Shown: in pieces, positions 25,777 through 35,148 of the stretch
Numbering within the stretch: the first letter of the stretch is position 1
Layout: every line of letters starts with the position of its first letter
Assembly: GCF_017303375.1 (NCBI RefSeq)
Contig: NZ_JAFKOH010000002.1
Coordinates: 460,159 to 524,158, forward strand
Direction: 5' to 3'
Length of the DNA: 64,000 nucleotides
From: Bacillus sp. NTK074B
GTDB lineage: Bacteria > Bacillota > Bacilli > Bacillales > Bacillaceae_B
Position numbers and translations under genes: made by a program
Notes under the pieces: generated by a model
Databases searched by the model: none
What the model saw: the letters and a program-made list of their open reading frames with translations, nothing else
What the model was told of the DNA's origin: nothing

Positions 25777-26697
25777 TTATAGGATGTATTGATCGATCTT
25801 TAGAATAAGCTCTGCAATCTCAGGTTTGCTGATTTGATCCTCGGCCCCCACCATTTCTCCTTTATGTCTTAAATCATTCGTAATAAGGGATGAGAATATG
25901 ATGACGGGGAGTGCCTGGAGCTTGGGATGTTCTTTAATACGCTTCGTCAAATGATGACCATCCATCTGTGGCATTTCAATATCAGTCAGAACAAGTTGTA
26001 CAGATTCTGTGACGTCAATGGACTCCTCGCCAAGTGACTCCAGGTATTGATAGGCATCCGCCCCGTTCTCAAAGAATTCTACGTCGTCATACCCTGCTTC
26101 CATTAATGTGTCATTCAGAAGTTTTCGAAGTAAGGGCGAGTCCTCCGCAGCAACGATTCTCTTATTTCTTCTCTCCCGCGATCCTAATTTCTTTACCTGG
26201 TCGACCCGAATTCCTGTCTCGGGATTTATTTCAAGCATGATACTCTCGAAATCCAACAGCAGAATCATCGAGTCATTCCGCTTGATTACACCTATAATTC
26301 CTGAATGTACCCCTGAATACATATCAGAAGGCTTTTCAATCTGATTCCAGGATATGCGATGAATCTGGGTGACATTATGTACATGGAATATCACCTTTTG
26401 CTGATTGAACTCAGCAACAATATACTTGGACTTTTCCGTTTCCTCATCTTCAACGCCGAGTACCCTGGCCATGTCAACAACCGGAAGTACCTCGCCTCTC
26501 AATTGGACGAGTCCCTTGACATGGGGGTGTGAATGGGGAATCGGTATAACCGTCGTCGGCTGTATAATCTCCTTTACTTTAATGACATTAATACCAAATT
26601 TATTATTTTGAATTTCGAATTCCACAATTTCAAGCTCATTCGTCCCACTTTCAAGAAGTATTCCGTTTGATTGATTCAATTGTCTTCGCCCTTCCAT
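25777..26697 (-). CDS. cheV: Chemotaxis coupling protein CheV
   Basis: A 306-residue fusion of a CheW domain (about 20-160) and a response-regulator receiver (about 180-306). The receiver has the acidic pair near AAEDS, the phospho-acceptor in LTDIEMPQMDG and the lysine in ISKPE. It couples chemoreceptors to CheA and contributes to adaptation. Single gene. No other chemotaxis gene lies in the window. Confidence 0.95.
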   Translation of the reverse strand: MEGRRQLNQSNGILLESGTNELEIVEFEIQNNKFGINVIKVKEIIQPTTVIPIPHSHPHVKGLVQLRGEVLPVVDMARVLGVEDEETEKSKYIVAEFNQQKVIFHVHNVTQIHRISWNQIEKPSDMYSGVHSGIIGVIKRNDSMILLLDFESIMLEINPETGIRVDQVKKLGSRERRNKRIVAAEDSPLLRKLLNDTLMEAGYDDVEFFENGADAYQYLESLGEESIDVTESVQLVLTDIEMPQMDGHHLTKRIKEHPKLQALPVIIFSSLITNDLRHKGEMVGAEDQISKPEIAELILKIDQYIL

Positions 26698-27014
26698 ACA
26701 TTATTGCTCTCTCTTCTTATATCGAACAATTACCGAACTTCTTTACATTTCTTTTGCTGTTTTCTTAAACATTGTTGTTATTTTAAGGCTATTTTCGTAT
26801 ACATTGTTGCTTTTGGATGTAGCGAATGGCGGTTGATTGCACCGAGTGGTGCTCGCTTTCCGCGGGGCGGGAGTATAGCCTCTCCCTCTCGACCACATCG
26901 ATTGACAGAGCATGCAGTAACCTACACACACTCGTTGACTTGCATTAAATCATGTTATGTTTTCCCGCGTAAAATTTAACACAGGAATCCATACTAAGAT
27001 AAGGAGGTGTAGAT
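26698..27014. repeat. Intergenic region with a fragment of a dispersed Bacillaceae repeat
   Basis: 26785-26880 contains a module (AAGGCTATTTTCG ... ATTGTTGCTTTT) that recurs at 63504-63535, followed by GCGAATGGCGG and CTCGCTTTCCGCGGGGCGGG, which look like the start of the widespread Bacillus GCTTTCCGCGGGC repeat. It is a decayed copy. CATACTA at 26990 resembles a sporulation -10 but is too close to the next ribosome site. Confidence 0.55.
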
Positions 27015-27212
27015 ATGAACAATCGATGGGATACCGACAGCAAAAGACTGCCTGATTACGATGATATAAGCGAACACATCCTGCCTGCTCAGAATACTCT
27101 TCCTCTTATTGCTCTTGGAAAGAACGCAGAAGGCAAGGATGAACCGGATGAACTTTCTTATATAGAGGGTAAAATGAGCAGGAATCAGGGAGAAGATGGA
27201 CCAAGTTCTTAG
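27015..27212 (+). CDS. Small acidic hydrophilic protein
   Basis: A 65-residue protein (MNNRWDTDSKRLPDYDDISE...), rich in Asp/Glu and polar residues, no membrane segment. A perfect AAGGAGGTG ribosome site lies eight bases before ATG, and a terminator follows at 27223. No family recognised. Confidence 0.7.
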   Translation: MNNRWDTDSKRLPDYDDISEHILPAQNTLPLIALGKNAEGKDEPDELSYIEGKMSRNQGEDGPSS

Positions 27213-27222
27213 CATGTCCACG

Positions 27223-27260
27223 TAAAAAAGCGATTGATCTCACTACCATCAATCGCTTTA
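27223..27260. terminator. Bidirectional terminator
   Basis: AAAGCGATTGAT / ATCAATCGCTTT, 12-bp stem between the small acidic protein gene and queE. Confidence 0.8.
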
Positions 27261-27264
27261 TCTC

Positions 27265-27987
27265 TTATACTCCACGCTTATTTCCCCATATAAGGGTATG
27301 AAGTTGCGGAAGTACACGCACGTTATTTAGTTCTTCTCTACTACATACTTTTTCTATGAGTGTTTCATAATCAATGAGCAATTCTGACACCAGTTTTCCT
27401 GTGTCACCTTCCGTTACAGAAGGATTTCCCGTTTGAATATAAAACGGGACGGCAGGATAGCGATGATGTATACCGGTGGCATATTCCAAATCCTTATCGT
27501 TGAAGACAACCACTTTCAAGCTGAATTGAGAGCCATGATCATGCAAGCGTTGAATGATATGGTCAAGCTTTTCATAGTCGGTCTTCATTCCCGAGCTTGG
27601 CGGCTTTGGTGAAAAGGTAAGATCACTAATATCATAAAACCAATCCTGCCAGCGGCTTCCTTGGGTTTCAAGGGCTGTTTCAATGTCATTTTTCTTCAAG
27701 ATGTCAATAAGCTCTTTCAGATTAGCTAATAGAGCTGGATTCCCCCCTGAGATCGTTACATGAGAGAATCGATCTTCTCCAATGTCCCGCAGTTTATCCC
27801 ACACTTCTTCGGCTGTCATAAGCATGATGTCCTCTTTGGCTGATCCATCCCATGTAAAGGCTGAATCACACCAGGCACAACTGTAATCACAACCAGCTGT
27901 ACGAACGAACATCGTTTTCTGTCCTATGACCATCCCTTCGCCTTGAATGGTCGGACCAAACACTTCTAAAACGGGAATCTTTTTCAT
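27265..27987 (-). CDS. queE: 7-carboxy-7-deazaguanine synthase
   Basis: A 240-residue radical-SAM enzyme converting 6-carboxytetrahydropterin to 7-carboxy-7-deazaguanine in the preQ1/queuosine path. The cluster motif CDYSCAWC (CxxxCxxC), GEGMVIGQ and SGGNPAL are present; the length is normal. Its start overlaps the queD stop by four bases. Third gene of the riboswitch-controlled operon. Confidence 0.93.
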   Translation of the reverse strand: MKKIPVLEVFGPTIQGEGMVIGQKTMFVRTAGCDYSCAWCDSAFTWDGSAKEDIMLMTAEEVWDKLRDIGEDRFSHVTISGGNPALLANLKELIDILKKNDIETALETQGSRWQDWFYDISDLTFSPKPPSSGMKTDYEKLDHIIQRLHDHGSQFSLKVVVFNDKDLEYATGIHHRYPAVPFYIQTGNPSVTEGDTGKLVSELLIDYETLIEKVCSREELNNVRVLPQLHTLIWGNKRGV

Positions 27988-28415
27988 ACCCGTTTCCCCC
28001 TTGGTCTATAAATACAATAGCTTGTTGGTGTCTCTCTTAAAAAAACCTGAAGACACTGAGGTCGGTGGGACAATGTGTTTAAATGCTCCTGAATGATTTC
28101 CCATATTACTTTGGCCATGACTTCAGTTGTAGGGAATACATCTTGATTGGATGAAAACATACGATCTTCATTGATCAACGAATGATCGAATCGTTTATGA
28201 ATCAGTTTTTTGATATGTTGAAAATTAATAAGGAATCCTGAGTCATCGAGTTGATCTCCCCCAATTGTAATATTGGCAAAATACGTATGACCATGAATCT
28301 CTTGACAACCCCCTGCATCAGGATGTGGAATATAGTGTGCTGCGGCAAAATGAATATCTTTATTTAATTCATATTCATAAGGATGATCGGGAGTCGGATA
28401 AATCTGTTGAATCAT
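27984..28415 (-). CDS. queD: 6-carboxytetrahydropterin synthase
   Basis: A 143-residue zinc enzyme of the PTPS-I/QueD family, turning dihydroneopterin triphosphate into 6-carboxytetrahydropterin. Zinc histidines are visible in FAAAHY and HGHTY. It overlaps both queC and queE by four bases (ATGA), indicating tight translational coupling. Confidence 0.93.
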   Translation of the reverse strand: MIQQIYPTPDHPYEYELNKDIHFAAAHYIPHPDAGGCQEIHGHTYFANITIGGDQLDDSGFLINFQHIKKLIHKRFDHSLINEDRMFSSNQDVFPTTEVMAKVIWEIIQEHLNTLSHRPQCLQVFLRETPTSYCIYRPRGKRV

Positions 28416-29077
28416 TTGCCCTCTCCTCCTTTTTCACCATTTACATATTCATCTAATCCCTTTTGCCTCAGTTCACAAGCCGGACATTCACCGCATCCCC
28501 TACCCTTTACTCCATTGTAGCATGTAAGGGTATTCTCCTGGATATATTGAAAAGCCCCTAGATCGTCCGCCATTTCCCACGTCTCAGCTTTAGTGATCCA
28601 CATAAGCGGTGTATGAATCACAAATTGGTCATCCATGGAAAGATTGAGGGATACATTCAAGGATTTAACAAAAATATCCCTGCAGTCCGGATAGCCGCTA
28701 AAATCGGTTTCGCATACACCCGTTACGATATGCTTCGCTCCGAGCTGCTTTGCCAGAATCCCGGCAAATGACAAGAATAGCAGGTTTCTTCCCGGAACAA
28801 AGGTAGATGGCCATTTCCCTTCTGTTTGGGTGATTTCTTCATCTGTCCTTGTCAACGCACTCGGTGCAAGTTGGTTCAATAAACTCATATCCAATATATG
28901 ATGAGGGACCTGCAAATCCTCTGCAATCTCTCGTGCACAGTCCAGTTCCGCAACATGTCTCTGACCATAGTTAAATGTCACTGCTTCTACTTCTTTAAAT
29001 GTTTTCTTTGCCCAAAATAAACACGTTGTACTATCTTGCCCCCCGCTGAATACCACTAACGCTTTCTCTGTGTTCAT
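28412..29077 (-). CDS. queC: 7-cyano-7-deazaguanine synthase
   Basis: A 221-residue PP-loop ATPase forming preQ0 from 7-carboxy-7-deazaguanine. The nucleotide loop FSGGQDSTT is at residues 10-18, and the zinc cysteines lie in C...GCGECPAC near the end. First gene of queCDE behind a preQ1 riboswitch. The B. subtilis operon has queF as fourth member; here queE is followed by a terminator and an unrelated gene, so QueF must be encoded elsewhere or be absent. Confidence 0.94.
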   Translation of the reverse strand: MNTEKALVVFSGGQDSTTCLFWAKKTFKEVEAVTFNYGQRHVAELDCAREIAEDLQVPHHILDMSLLNQLAPSALTRTDEEITQTEGKWPSTFVPGRNLLFLSFAGILAKQLGAKHIVTGVCETDFSGYPDCRDIFVKSLNVSLNLSMDDQFVIHTPLMWITKAETWEMADDLGAFQYIQENTLTCYNGVKGRGCGECPACELRQKGLDEYVNGEKGGEGK

Positions 29078-29172
29078 ATATGGTTCTCCTTTCTTTTTTA
29101 CAGGCTATTGCCGTGAAAAGAAGAAAGAGATTCTTTTAGACCCTATAATATCGGCAGTAGAATTGCCACTAA

Positions 29173-29202
29173 CAAAAAATAACGACACCTAAGGATGCCG
29201 TT
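29173..29202 (-). terminator. Riboswitch expression-platform terminator
   Basis: On the minus strand AACGGCA / TGTCGTT closes the loop TCCTTAGG and is followed by ATTTTTT. CCTTAG in the loop can instead pair with CTAAGG at the aptamer's 3' edge (antiterminator). Confidence 0.75.
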
Positions 29203-29206
29203 TTCC

Positions 29207-29240
29207 TTAGTTTTTTATAGAGGGTTGTGCTAGAACCTCT
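29207..29240 (-). promoter_or_regulatory. preQ1-I riboswitch upstream of queCDE
   Basis: On the minus strand the sequence AGAGGTTCTAGC, then ACAACCCTCT, ATAAAAAACTAA has the P1 stem, loop and A-rich pseudoknot tail of the class I preQ1 aptamer, near-identical to the B. subtilis queC leader. Ligand binding sequesters CTAA, favouring the terminator. The aptamer starts 160 bases upstream of queC. Confidence 0.93.
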
Positions 29241-29416
29241 CGGGAATCGTCTTCTTCCCAATTCTTCTTCTATTGTCCTCCACCAATATAACGTTTTTCC
29301 ACAAAAAAATCTACATTTTCGAACCAATTTTATCTTAATGCCTTCAAAGATCAGTTGCAGGATTCTTTATCACTCCTCATAATGAAAAAGGATAACAACG
29401 ATTTGGAGGGTATGCC

Positions 29417-30004
29417 ATGTTTGCTGACATGTTGAATTTCATTCAAGAAGTGGATAAATTAAAAACAATCAACCGTCGAACATATGTAAGTGATGGGAGC
29501 AGAAGAGAAAATAGTGGTGAACATTCCTGGCATGTATGTGTGATGGCCATGACCTTATTTGAAGTGTATGAAAGAAGGGAGAAAACAGACCTTTTTACTT
29601 CCATTCAAATGCTGCTTCTACATGATATCGTGGAAATCGATGCAGGGGATACTTATGCCTTTGATGTCAGTGGCTATGAAGACAAGCGGGAAAGGGAGGT
29701 ACGGGCTGCCGAGAGAATCTTTGGGATCCTGCCTGAAGATACAAGAGACAAATACAGGTCTCTTTGGGAGGAGTTTGAAGAGGGAAAGACAAATGAGGCT
29801 CTATATGCATCAATCATTGACCATATTCAGCCCCTTCTTCTTAATGTATCGACTCAAGGAAAATCATGGTTGGAACATCATATTCATGCCCGTCAAGTAC
29901 TAAACAGAAATCAATGGATTAACGACATTTCCCCACAAATTTATTCCCAGATAAGTGAATGGGTGCGAATTGGCATTGAAAAAGGATGGCTTATAAAGGA
30001 CTAA
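29417..30004 (+). CDS. HD-domain phosphohydrolase (YfbR-like)
   Basis: A 195-residue HD protein; metal ligands are seen in GEHSWHV, LLHDIVEIDAGD and the later D in IIDHIQP. Bacterial relatives such as YfbR are 5'-deoxynucleotidases. It is a single gene, convergent with corA. Substrate assignment is by family only. Confidence 0.85.
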   Translation: MFADMLNFIQEVDKLKTINRRTYVSDGSRRENSGEHSWHVCVMAMTLFEVYERREKTDLFTSIQMLLLHDIVEIDAGDTYAFDVSGYEDKREREVRAAERIFGILPEDTRDKYRSLWEEFEEGKTNEALYASIIDHIQPLLLNVSTQGKSWLEHHIHARQVLNRNQWINDISPQIYSQISEWVRIGIEKGWLIKD

Positions 30005-30012
30005 AAGCATGG

Positions 30013-30043
30013 ACAAGGGGGAGGCCATCCGGGATCCCCTTGT
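30013..30043. terminator. Hairpin between HD gene and corA
   Basis: ACAAGGGG / CCCCTTGT stem with an inner GGCCATCCGG; no T run, so terminator activity is uncertain. Confidence 0.4.
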
Positions 30044-30052
30044 ATGCACAGA

Positions 30053-31105
30053 TCATTTCAATCGAAGCAGTCTTCTCCGCTTTCTTCGCTTTTTTGTGCT
30101 GAACCTGAGCCACCCTATTTTCATAAAGAAACCGAACATGATCAATGCGATAAGTCCCATGACCCCAAGAACGATGAAATATCCACTTCGTTCATCCAGT
30201 TCCGGCATATAGACAAAGTTCATACCATATAAACCTGCAATAAATGTAAGGGGCATGAAAATCGTCGTTATGACAGTCAGGGTCATCATTATATTATTCA
30301 TTTTATCCGAATTGATGGAAAGGTAATTATCACGGATATCAGATGAAAATTCACGATAAGACTCAAGCATTTCCACGAGCTTTATTAAATGGTCATACAC
30401 ATCATTGAAGTATAGCTGTTCTTCTTTCAATGCATTTAGTCTTCCTGAATTGCTTATTCTATACAATAGATCCCTCATTGGCACAAGGGTTCGTCTGAGC
30501 TTGGACATATCATGGCGAATATCAAATAATTCATCCATTAAATCACTATCGGCTTCTTCGTTCGTGTTGTCCTCAATGGTATTGAGGCGATCCTCAATCT
30601 TATAGATTAGCGGGAAATATTCATCCACTAATCGGTCAACGATTCCATGCATGATCTTAAACGGACTAAGCTGTTCCCCTTCCTCCTTCACTTCCTCCCA
30701 TAAATGGTTTAATTCATTGACGTTCTGTTTATGGAAAGTGACGATGAAGCTCGAATTCACAAACATATTCACCTCATGGGAATCATGGGTTTTAGGATTG
30801 ATTCCGTGCATAAGGACAAATATATACTGTTCATAAAAATCGAGCTTTGGACGCTGACTGAAATCGTCCAAACAATCCTCGATGGCAAGGGGGTGAAATC
30901 TGAAATATAATTTAAGTAACCGGATATCTTTGCTGGTAGGCTCTGAAAAGTCCACCCAGTACCATTTCACATCTTTTTCTTTAATTCTGGATAAGGGTAC
31001 ATCACATTGAATGTCCCCATTTTCCTTTATTATACTCGTTCGAATCATATGGCTCTCCCTAACTGACTTTTTTCGTTTTATAACCTTTCCCTTTTTCTCT
31101 GCCAT
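30053..31105 (-). CDS. corA: CorA-type magnesium/cobalt transporter
   Basis: A 350-residue CorA: large cytoplasmic N-terminal domain with long acidic helices, then two C-terminal transmembrane helices. The selectivity motif YGMNF ends TM1 and MPELDE the short loop; a basic tail (KKRRKRRRL) closes the protein. Related to B. subtilis YfjQ. It forms pentameric Mg2+ channels. Confidence 0.93.
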   Translation of the reverse strand: MAEKKGKVIKRKKSVRESHMIRTSIIKENGDIQCDVPLSRIKEKDVKWYWVDFSEPTSKDIRLLKLYFRFHPLAIEDCLDDFSQRPKLDFYEQYIFVLMHGINPKTHDSHEVNMFVNSSFIVTFHKQNVNELNHLWEEVKEEGEQLSPFKIMHGIVDRLVDEYFPLIYKIEDRLNTIEDNTNEEADSDLMDELFDIRHDMSKLRRTLVPMRDLLYRISNSGRLNALKEEQLYFNDVYDHLIKLVEMLESYREFSSDIRDNYLSINSDKMNNIMMTLTVITTIFMPLTFIAGLYGMNFVYMPELDERSGYFIVLGVMGLIALIMFGFFMKIGWLRFSTKKRRKRRRLLRLK

Positions 31106-31179
31106 TCAAACAAAAGCACTACGTAAAAACTCAAATTAATGTTAGAATATGATTCAAATTGTTAAAGAAGGTGTACATA

Positions 31180-32331
31180 TTGGAACAGCTTATTAACCCA
31201 TTGGTCAGGGACATTCAAATTTCAGGAATACGAAGATTTTTCAACATGGTTGAGGGTATCGACGACATGATTTCACTAACCATCGGTCAACCCGATTTCC
31301 CCACCCCCCAGCATATTAAAGATGCCGGAAAAAAAGCGATAGATAATAATTTCACAACGTACACCCACAATGCAGGATTCCTTGAATTGCGTGAAGCTGC
31401 TGCTTCCTTCGTCAATGAAAAATACAATATACATTATGACCCGAGATCCGAAGTCATAGTCACAAATGGGGCCTCCCAGGGAATCGATGTGATTCTTCGT
31501 ACGATTCTTTGCCAAGGAGATGATTGTCTTCTTCCAGGACCTGTTTATCCAGGATATGAACCCATTATTAAACTTTGCGGGGCAAATCCGGTCCATGTTG
31601 ATATTACTCAAAATGAATTTAAATTAGATGCCTCTCTTATTGAAAAGAGCTTGACCCCATCAACCAAATGCATCATCATTCCTTACCCTTCCAACCCAAC
31701 GGGGGTGAGCTTATCAAAGGAAGAATTGAAAGAGATTGCCGATTTACTTAGAAACCGGAAAATCTTTGTGTTGGCTGATGAAATCTACAGTGAACTTACC
31801 TTTGACGGTGTACATCATTCCCTTGCTGAATATTTAAGAGAGCAAACAATTGTCATAAACGGTTTATCAAAATCACATAGTATGACCGGGTGGCGGATCG
31901 GTCTTATTTTTGCTCCAGAAGCCATTTCCAGACATCTCCTGAAGGTTCACCAATATAATGTGTCCTGTGCTTCTTCCATATCGCAAAAAGCAGCGTATGA
32001 AGCTTTGACCATAGGGAAGAATGATGCGAAGGAAATGAAGGTTGAATATTGGAAGCGGAGGGACTATGTATATGAGCGATTAGTTCAAATGGGCTTTGAA
32101 GGTGTAGTCCGGCCACACGGAGCCTTTTACTTTTTCGTGAAAATCCCAGATGCACTACGTTTGAGCTCTTTTGATTTCTCCCTTGCCCTCGCCAGGGAGA
32201 AAAAAGTCGCCGTCGTACCCGGAGATGCCTTCTCAAATCTCGGTGAAGGATACTTCCGTCTTTCTTACGCCTGTTCCATGGATCAACTGACAGAAGGACT
32301 CAACCGACTTCAGGACTTCATCCAAAAATAA
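31180..32331 (+). CDS. patA: N-acetyl-LL-diaminopimelate aminotransferase PatA
   Basis: A 383-residue fold-type I PLP aminotransferase close to B. subtilis PatA: SGIRRFFN, SLTIGQPDFPTP, YPSNPTG and the PLP lysine in NGLSKSHSMTGWR. It interconverts N-acetyl-2-amino-6-oxopimelate and N-acetyl-LL-diaminopimelate between DapH and DapL. TTG 31180 gives the family N-terminus (MEQLINP) behind AGAAGGTG; upstream in-frame starts lack a ribosome site. In B. subtilis patA sits next to cheV. Confidence 0.92.
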   Translation: MEQLINPLVRDIQISGIRRFFNMVEGIDDMISLTIGQPDFPTPQHIKDAGKKAIDNNFTTYTHNAGFLELREAAASFVNEKYNIHYDPRSEVIVTNGASQGIDVILRTILCQGDDCLLPGPVYPGYEPIIKLCGANPVHVDITQNEFKLDASLIEKSLTPSTKCIIIPYPSNPTGVSLSKEELKEIADLLRNRKIFVLADEIYSELTFDGVHHSLAEYLREQTIVINGLSKSHSMTGWRIGLIFAPEAISRHLLKVHQYNVSCASSISQKAAYEALTIGKNDAKEMKVEYWKRRDYVYERLVQMGFEGVVRPHGAFYFFVKIPDALRLSSFDFSLALAREKKVAVVPGDAFSNLGEGYFRLSYACSMDQLTEGLNRLQDFIQK

Positions 32332-32543
32332 GAGGGACGGACCTTTTCAAGGTCCGTCCCTCTCCTTAAATTACCTTTTATATTCACCATTATTTTTTCG
32401 GGCTTTTTCTTTTTTTCCTTTATCACTGTGGATTTTATTTGTTGAAGCACTGCACTCATTTGCAAATTCTGAATTGAGCTTTGAAGGATGGAATCCTTTT
32501 TCATTTTTTGTGGTGGATCACTCTTTTTTGTTCTCTTCGCCAT
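32310..32543 (-). CDS. Small basic protein, uncertain
   Basis: A 77-codon frame starting MAKRTKKSDPPQKMKKDSIL, very Lys-rich, with a good AGAAGGGGTGG ribosome site. The last 20 codons run through the patA terminator into the patA coding end, which is unusual, so the true 3' end may be frameshifted or the gene may be decaying. No family recognised. Confidence 0.45.
   Translation of the reverse strand: MAKRTKKSDPPQKMKKDSILQSSIQNLQMSAVLQQIKSTVIKEKKKKPEKIMVNIKGNLRRGTDLEKVRPSYFWMKS
32331..32363. terminator. Terminator after patA
   Basis: AGAGGGACGGACCTT / AAGGTCCGTCCCTCT, perfect 15-bp stem starting at the last base of the patA stop. Confidence 0.85.
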
Positions 32544-32857
32544 CGTTCATCCACCCCTTCTGTTGTAGTGCTGATTATCGTAAGAATCAGCATATGTTAT
32601 TATTCATCGCAGGATTTGTCCTATTCTATTAACGATGATAAAACAAAAAAAGAACCAGCTCATAAAATTGAACTGGTTCAAAAAAAAAGGAAAAGGGGGT
32701 GTTAGTGAGAAATTAATCTCCAATTTCATGCTTAGTTATAGAATACCCGCTTTTACAACTGGTAAACCTTCCTTTGATCTTTTTTTTGAATTTTTTAAGA
32801 TAATTACTTTATACCCTCAAGCACAGTATTTATAAAAAAGTTATTTTAGTAAAACAC

Positions 32858-32886
32858 TTTAAAAAAGCGCTTTCATAAAGTATAAT
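32858..32886 (+). promoter_or_regulatory. Promoter with overlapping cre-like box
   Basis: Perfect -10 TATAAT (32881-32886), weak -35 TTTAAA 17 bases upstream. AAAAAGCGCTTTCA (32862-32875) matches 12 of 14 positions of the CcpA cre consensus TGWAARCGYTWNCW and sits between the two elements, where binding would repress. Confidence 0.5.
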
Positions 32887-32919
32887 AAACAAGTGAATTC
32901 TTCGAAATGAGGTGCTGTC

Positions 32920-33000
32920 ATGTATAGAAAGGAACAGTATGTCTTCAAGGACGACCATATACATAGAACCGTTATCAGAAATTGGGGGGAACCCTTTTAA
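32920..33000 (+). CDS. 26-residue micro-protein, possible dual-function RNA
   Basis: ATG 32920 to TAA 33000, starting MYRKEQYVFKDDHIHRTVIR, behind a GAGGTG ribosome site at ideal spacing and 34 bases after a perfect -10. The product is hydrophilic, basic and rich in aromatic residues and His. No family recognised. The cre-like box suggests catabolite control, fitting its position beside ptsHI. It may instead be part of a small regulatory RNA. Confidence 0.4.
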   Translation: MYRKEQYVFKDDHIHRTVIRNWGEPF

Positions 33001-33021
33001 AAAGAATTATATCCCTTAAAA

Positions 33022-33061
33022 ATAAAAAAAGGATTGAAAGAACGATACGTTCCTTCAATCC
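33022..33061 (-). terminator. Terminator of ptsHI
   Basis: On the minus strand GGATTGAAGGAAC / GTTCTTTCAATCC stem followed by TTTTTTT, 100 bases after the ptsI stop. Confidence 0.75.
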
Positions 33062-33160
33062 ACTAAAAAGGGGGAAATGAGAATAAAAGGCCCAAAGGGT
33101 GTGCCTCATCCTTATTCTTCAAAGATATAATACCCTTATTTCCACCTTTTAAACCTTTAT

Positions 33161-34882
33161 TTACTCCATTGATGTCGCTTTTTTCACTAAAGAAATAACC
33201 GCATCATTGGTGTCTAATTGCAGTGCTTGTTCTGCGAGTTCTTTCATTTCAGCAGTGTTTAGCTGTTTGATTTGAGAACGGGCACGCAAAATGGAAGTGG
33301 CACTCATTGAGAACTCATCCAATCCTAATCCCAGAAGGATCGGTACAGCAATCTCATCTCCAGCCATTTCTCCGCACATACCGGCCCATTTCCCTTCTTT
33401 ATGAGCCGCGTCAATCACCATTTTCACAAGGCGTAAAATGGCAGAATTGTACGGTTGATATAAGTAGGAAACGCGTTCGTTCATGCGGTCTGCAGCCATT
33501 GTGTACTGAATCAGATCATTTGTCCCAATCGAGAAGAAATCAACTTCTTTGGCAAATACATCTGCCAAGACAGCAGTCGATGGGATTTCTACCATGATCC
33601 CCACTTCAATATGTTCAGCTACGTTTGTCCCATTTTCAAGTAGAGCTTTTTTCTCTTCTTCAAGGATGGCTTTCGCTTCTCTGAACTCTTGAAGGTTTGA
33701 AATCATCGGGAACATGATTTTCAGGTTTCCAAACGGACTTGCCTTTAAAAGCGCTCTAAGCTGAGTACGGAAAATATCCTGCTCATCCAAACATAGACGG
33801 ATTGCACGATACCCCAGGAACGGATTCATTTCTTTAGGCAGATTCAAGTAAGGAAGTTCCTTATCTCCACCTATATCAAGAGTACGAACCACAACAGGTT
33901 TCCCTTCCATACCCTCTAATACAGCCTTATAAGCCTCATATTGTTCGTCTTCAGAAGGTAATTCGTCACGACCCATGTATAGGAATTCTGTACGATACAG
34001 ACCTACACCTTCTCCGCCGTGATTTTTAACCCCTTCAAGATCTTTTGGTGTCCCGATGTTAGCAGCAAGTTCAACATGCTCTCCATCCTTGGATACCGTT
34101 GGCTCGTTTACAAGCTTCGCCCATTCAGCCTTTTGTTCTTCATAACGGGCGTGCTCTTTCTTATACGCTTCAATGACTTCCGGAGTCGGATTAATATGTA
34201 CTTCTCCATTTAATCCGTCTACGATGATCATGTCACCATTTTCAACAGAGGAAGTAATGGATTTTGTTCCCACTACAGCTGGAATCTCCATTGAACGGGC
34301 CATAATGGCCGAGTGAGAAGTTCTTCCACCGATATCTGTTGTGAATCCTTTTACAAATTCACGGTTCAGCTGCGCCGTGTCAGAAGGTGTCAAATCCTCT
34401 GCAATTACAATGACCTCTTCTGTCACCATGCTTGGGTTCGCGATTTGCACACCCAGCAAGTGTGAAAGAACACGTTTTGTCACGTCGCGAATATCAGCCG
34501 CACGTTCTTTCATGTATTCATTGTCCATGGATTCAAACATGGAAACGAACATATCCGCGGTTTCTTTAAGAGCGTATTCAGCGTTTACATTTTCTGATTT
34601 GATTTTGTCTTCAATAGGTGTCAATAATTCTGGATCGCTTAAGACAAGAAGGTGCGCTTCGAAGATTTGGGCTTTATCCTCACCTAAATCAACTCTTGCT
34701 TTATCACGAATCGCTTCAAGCTCTGATTTTGACGTGGCAATGGCTTCCAGGAAGCGTGTTACTTCCTCTTCAGCATTGTCTACGCTTTTCTTTTCAAAGC
34801 TTAAGTCAGGTTCAACTAAACGGTACGCTTTCGCGATGGCAATGCCATTCGATGCCGCAATTCCTTTTAAAAGACTTGACAT
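33161..34882 (-). CDS. ptsI: PTS enzyme I
   Basis: A 573-residue phosphoenolpyruvate-protein phosphotransferase, the first enzyme of the sugar PTS. The phospho-histidine lies in [15 protein letters not shown] (about residue 190), and the PEP-binding barrel shows [18 protein letters not shown] and GMCGEMAGD. Its ATG overlaps the ptsH stop by one base (TAATG). No ptsG or glcT is present upstream. Confidence 0.97.
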   Translation of the reverse strand: MSSLLKGIAASNGIAIAKAYRLVEPDLSFEKKSVDNAEEEVTRFLEAIATSKSELEAIRDKARVDLGEDKAQIFEAHLLVLSDPELLTPIEDKIKSENVNAEYALKETADMFVSMFESMDNEYMKERAADIRDVTKRVLSHLLGVQIANPSMVTEEVIVIAEDLTPSDTAQLNREFVKGFTTDIGGRTSHSAIMARSMEIPAVVGTKSITSSVENGDMIIVDGLNGEVHINPTPEVIEAYKKEHARYEEQKAEWAKLVNEPTVSKDGEHVELAANIGTPKDLEGVKNHGGEGVGLYRTEFLYMGRDELPSEDEQYEAYKAVLEGMEGKPVVVRTLDIGGDKELPYLNLPKEMNPFLGYRAIRLCLDEQDIFRTQLRALLKASPFGNLKIMFPMISNLQEFREAKAILEEEKKALLENGTNVAEHIEVGIMVEIPSTAVLADVFAKEVDFFSIGTNDLIQYTMAADRMNERVSYLYQPYNSAILRLVKMVIDAAHKEGKWAGMCGEMAGDEIAVPILLGLGLDEFSMSATSILRARSQIKQLNTAEMKELAEQALQLDTNDAVISLVKKATSME

Positions 34883-35148
34883 TACTCAGCTAAACCTTCT
34901 TTGTTCAATGTTTCTTGCAGGCTGTTTAAAGCCTCTTCTTCGTCACTACCTTCAGTAATGATTGTAATTTCTGCACCTTTACCAACACCTAAAGACATAA
35001 CACCCATGATTGATTTTAAGTTTACTTTCTTTTCTTTGTATTCTAGATGTACATCGCTGTCGAATTTGCTTGCCGTTTGAACTAGAAGCGTTGCCGGACG
35101 AGCATGAATTCCTGTTTCAGCTGTAACTGTAAATGTTTTTTGTGCCAT
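34882..35148 (-). CDS. ptsH: HPr phosphocarrier protein
   Basis: An 88-residue HPr. His15 (GIHARPAT) receives phosphate from enzyme I, and Ser46 ([10 protein letters not shown]) is the HPr-kinase site that turns HPr into the CcpA co-repressor. Ribosome site AAGGAG. First gene of ptsHI. The cre-like box at 32862 lies downstream of this operon. Confidence 0.97.
   Translation of the reverse strand: MAQKTFTVTAETGIHARPATLLVQTASKFDSDVHLEYKEKKVNLKSIMGVMSLGVGKGAEITIITEGSDEEEALNSLQETLNKEGLAE

Larger units (their letters stand above)
32544..33160. other. 617-base region with a mini-gene and two minus-strand terminators
   Basis: Contains the cre-overlapped promoter and 26-residue frame described separately. 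A GAACCAG (32652-32658) / CTGGTTC (32673-32679) hairpin is followed on the minus strand by T7, although no minus-strand gene other than ptsI lies upstream; it may be a second ptsI terminator or end an unannotated transcript. A 66-codon plus frame at 32635-32835 has no usable ribosome site. Confidence 0.5.

Noticed and set aside
26990..26996. CATACTA as a sporulation sigma-factor -10 for the small acidic protein
   Set aside because: Only four bases lie between it and the AAGGAGG ribosome site, so the transcript would start inside the site.
32635..32835. 66-codon plus-strand frame
   Set aside because: Starts in the A-rich flank of a hairpin, has no ribosome site and a composition expected of AT-rich non-coding DNA.
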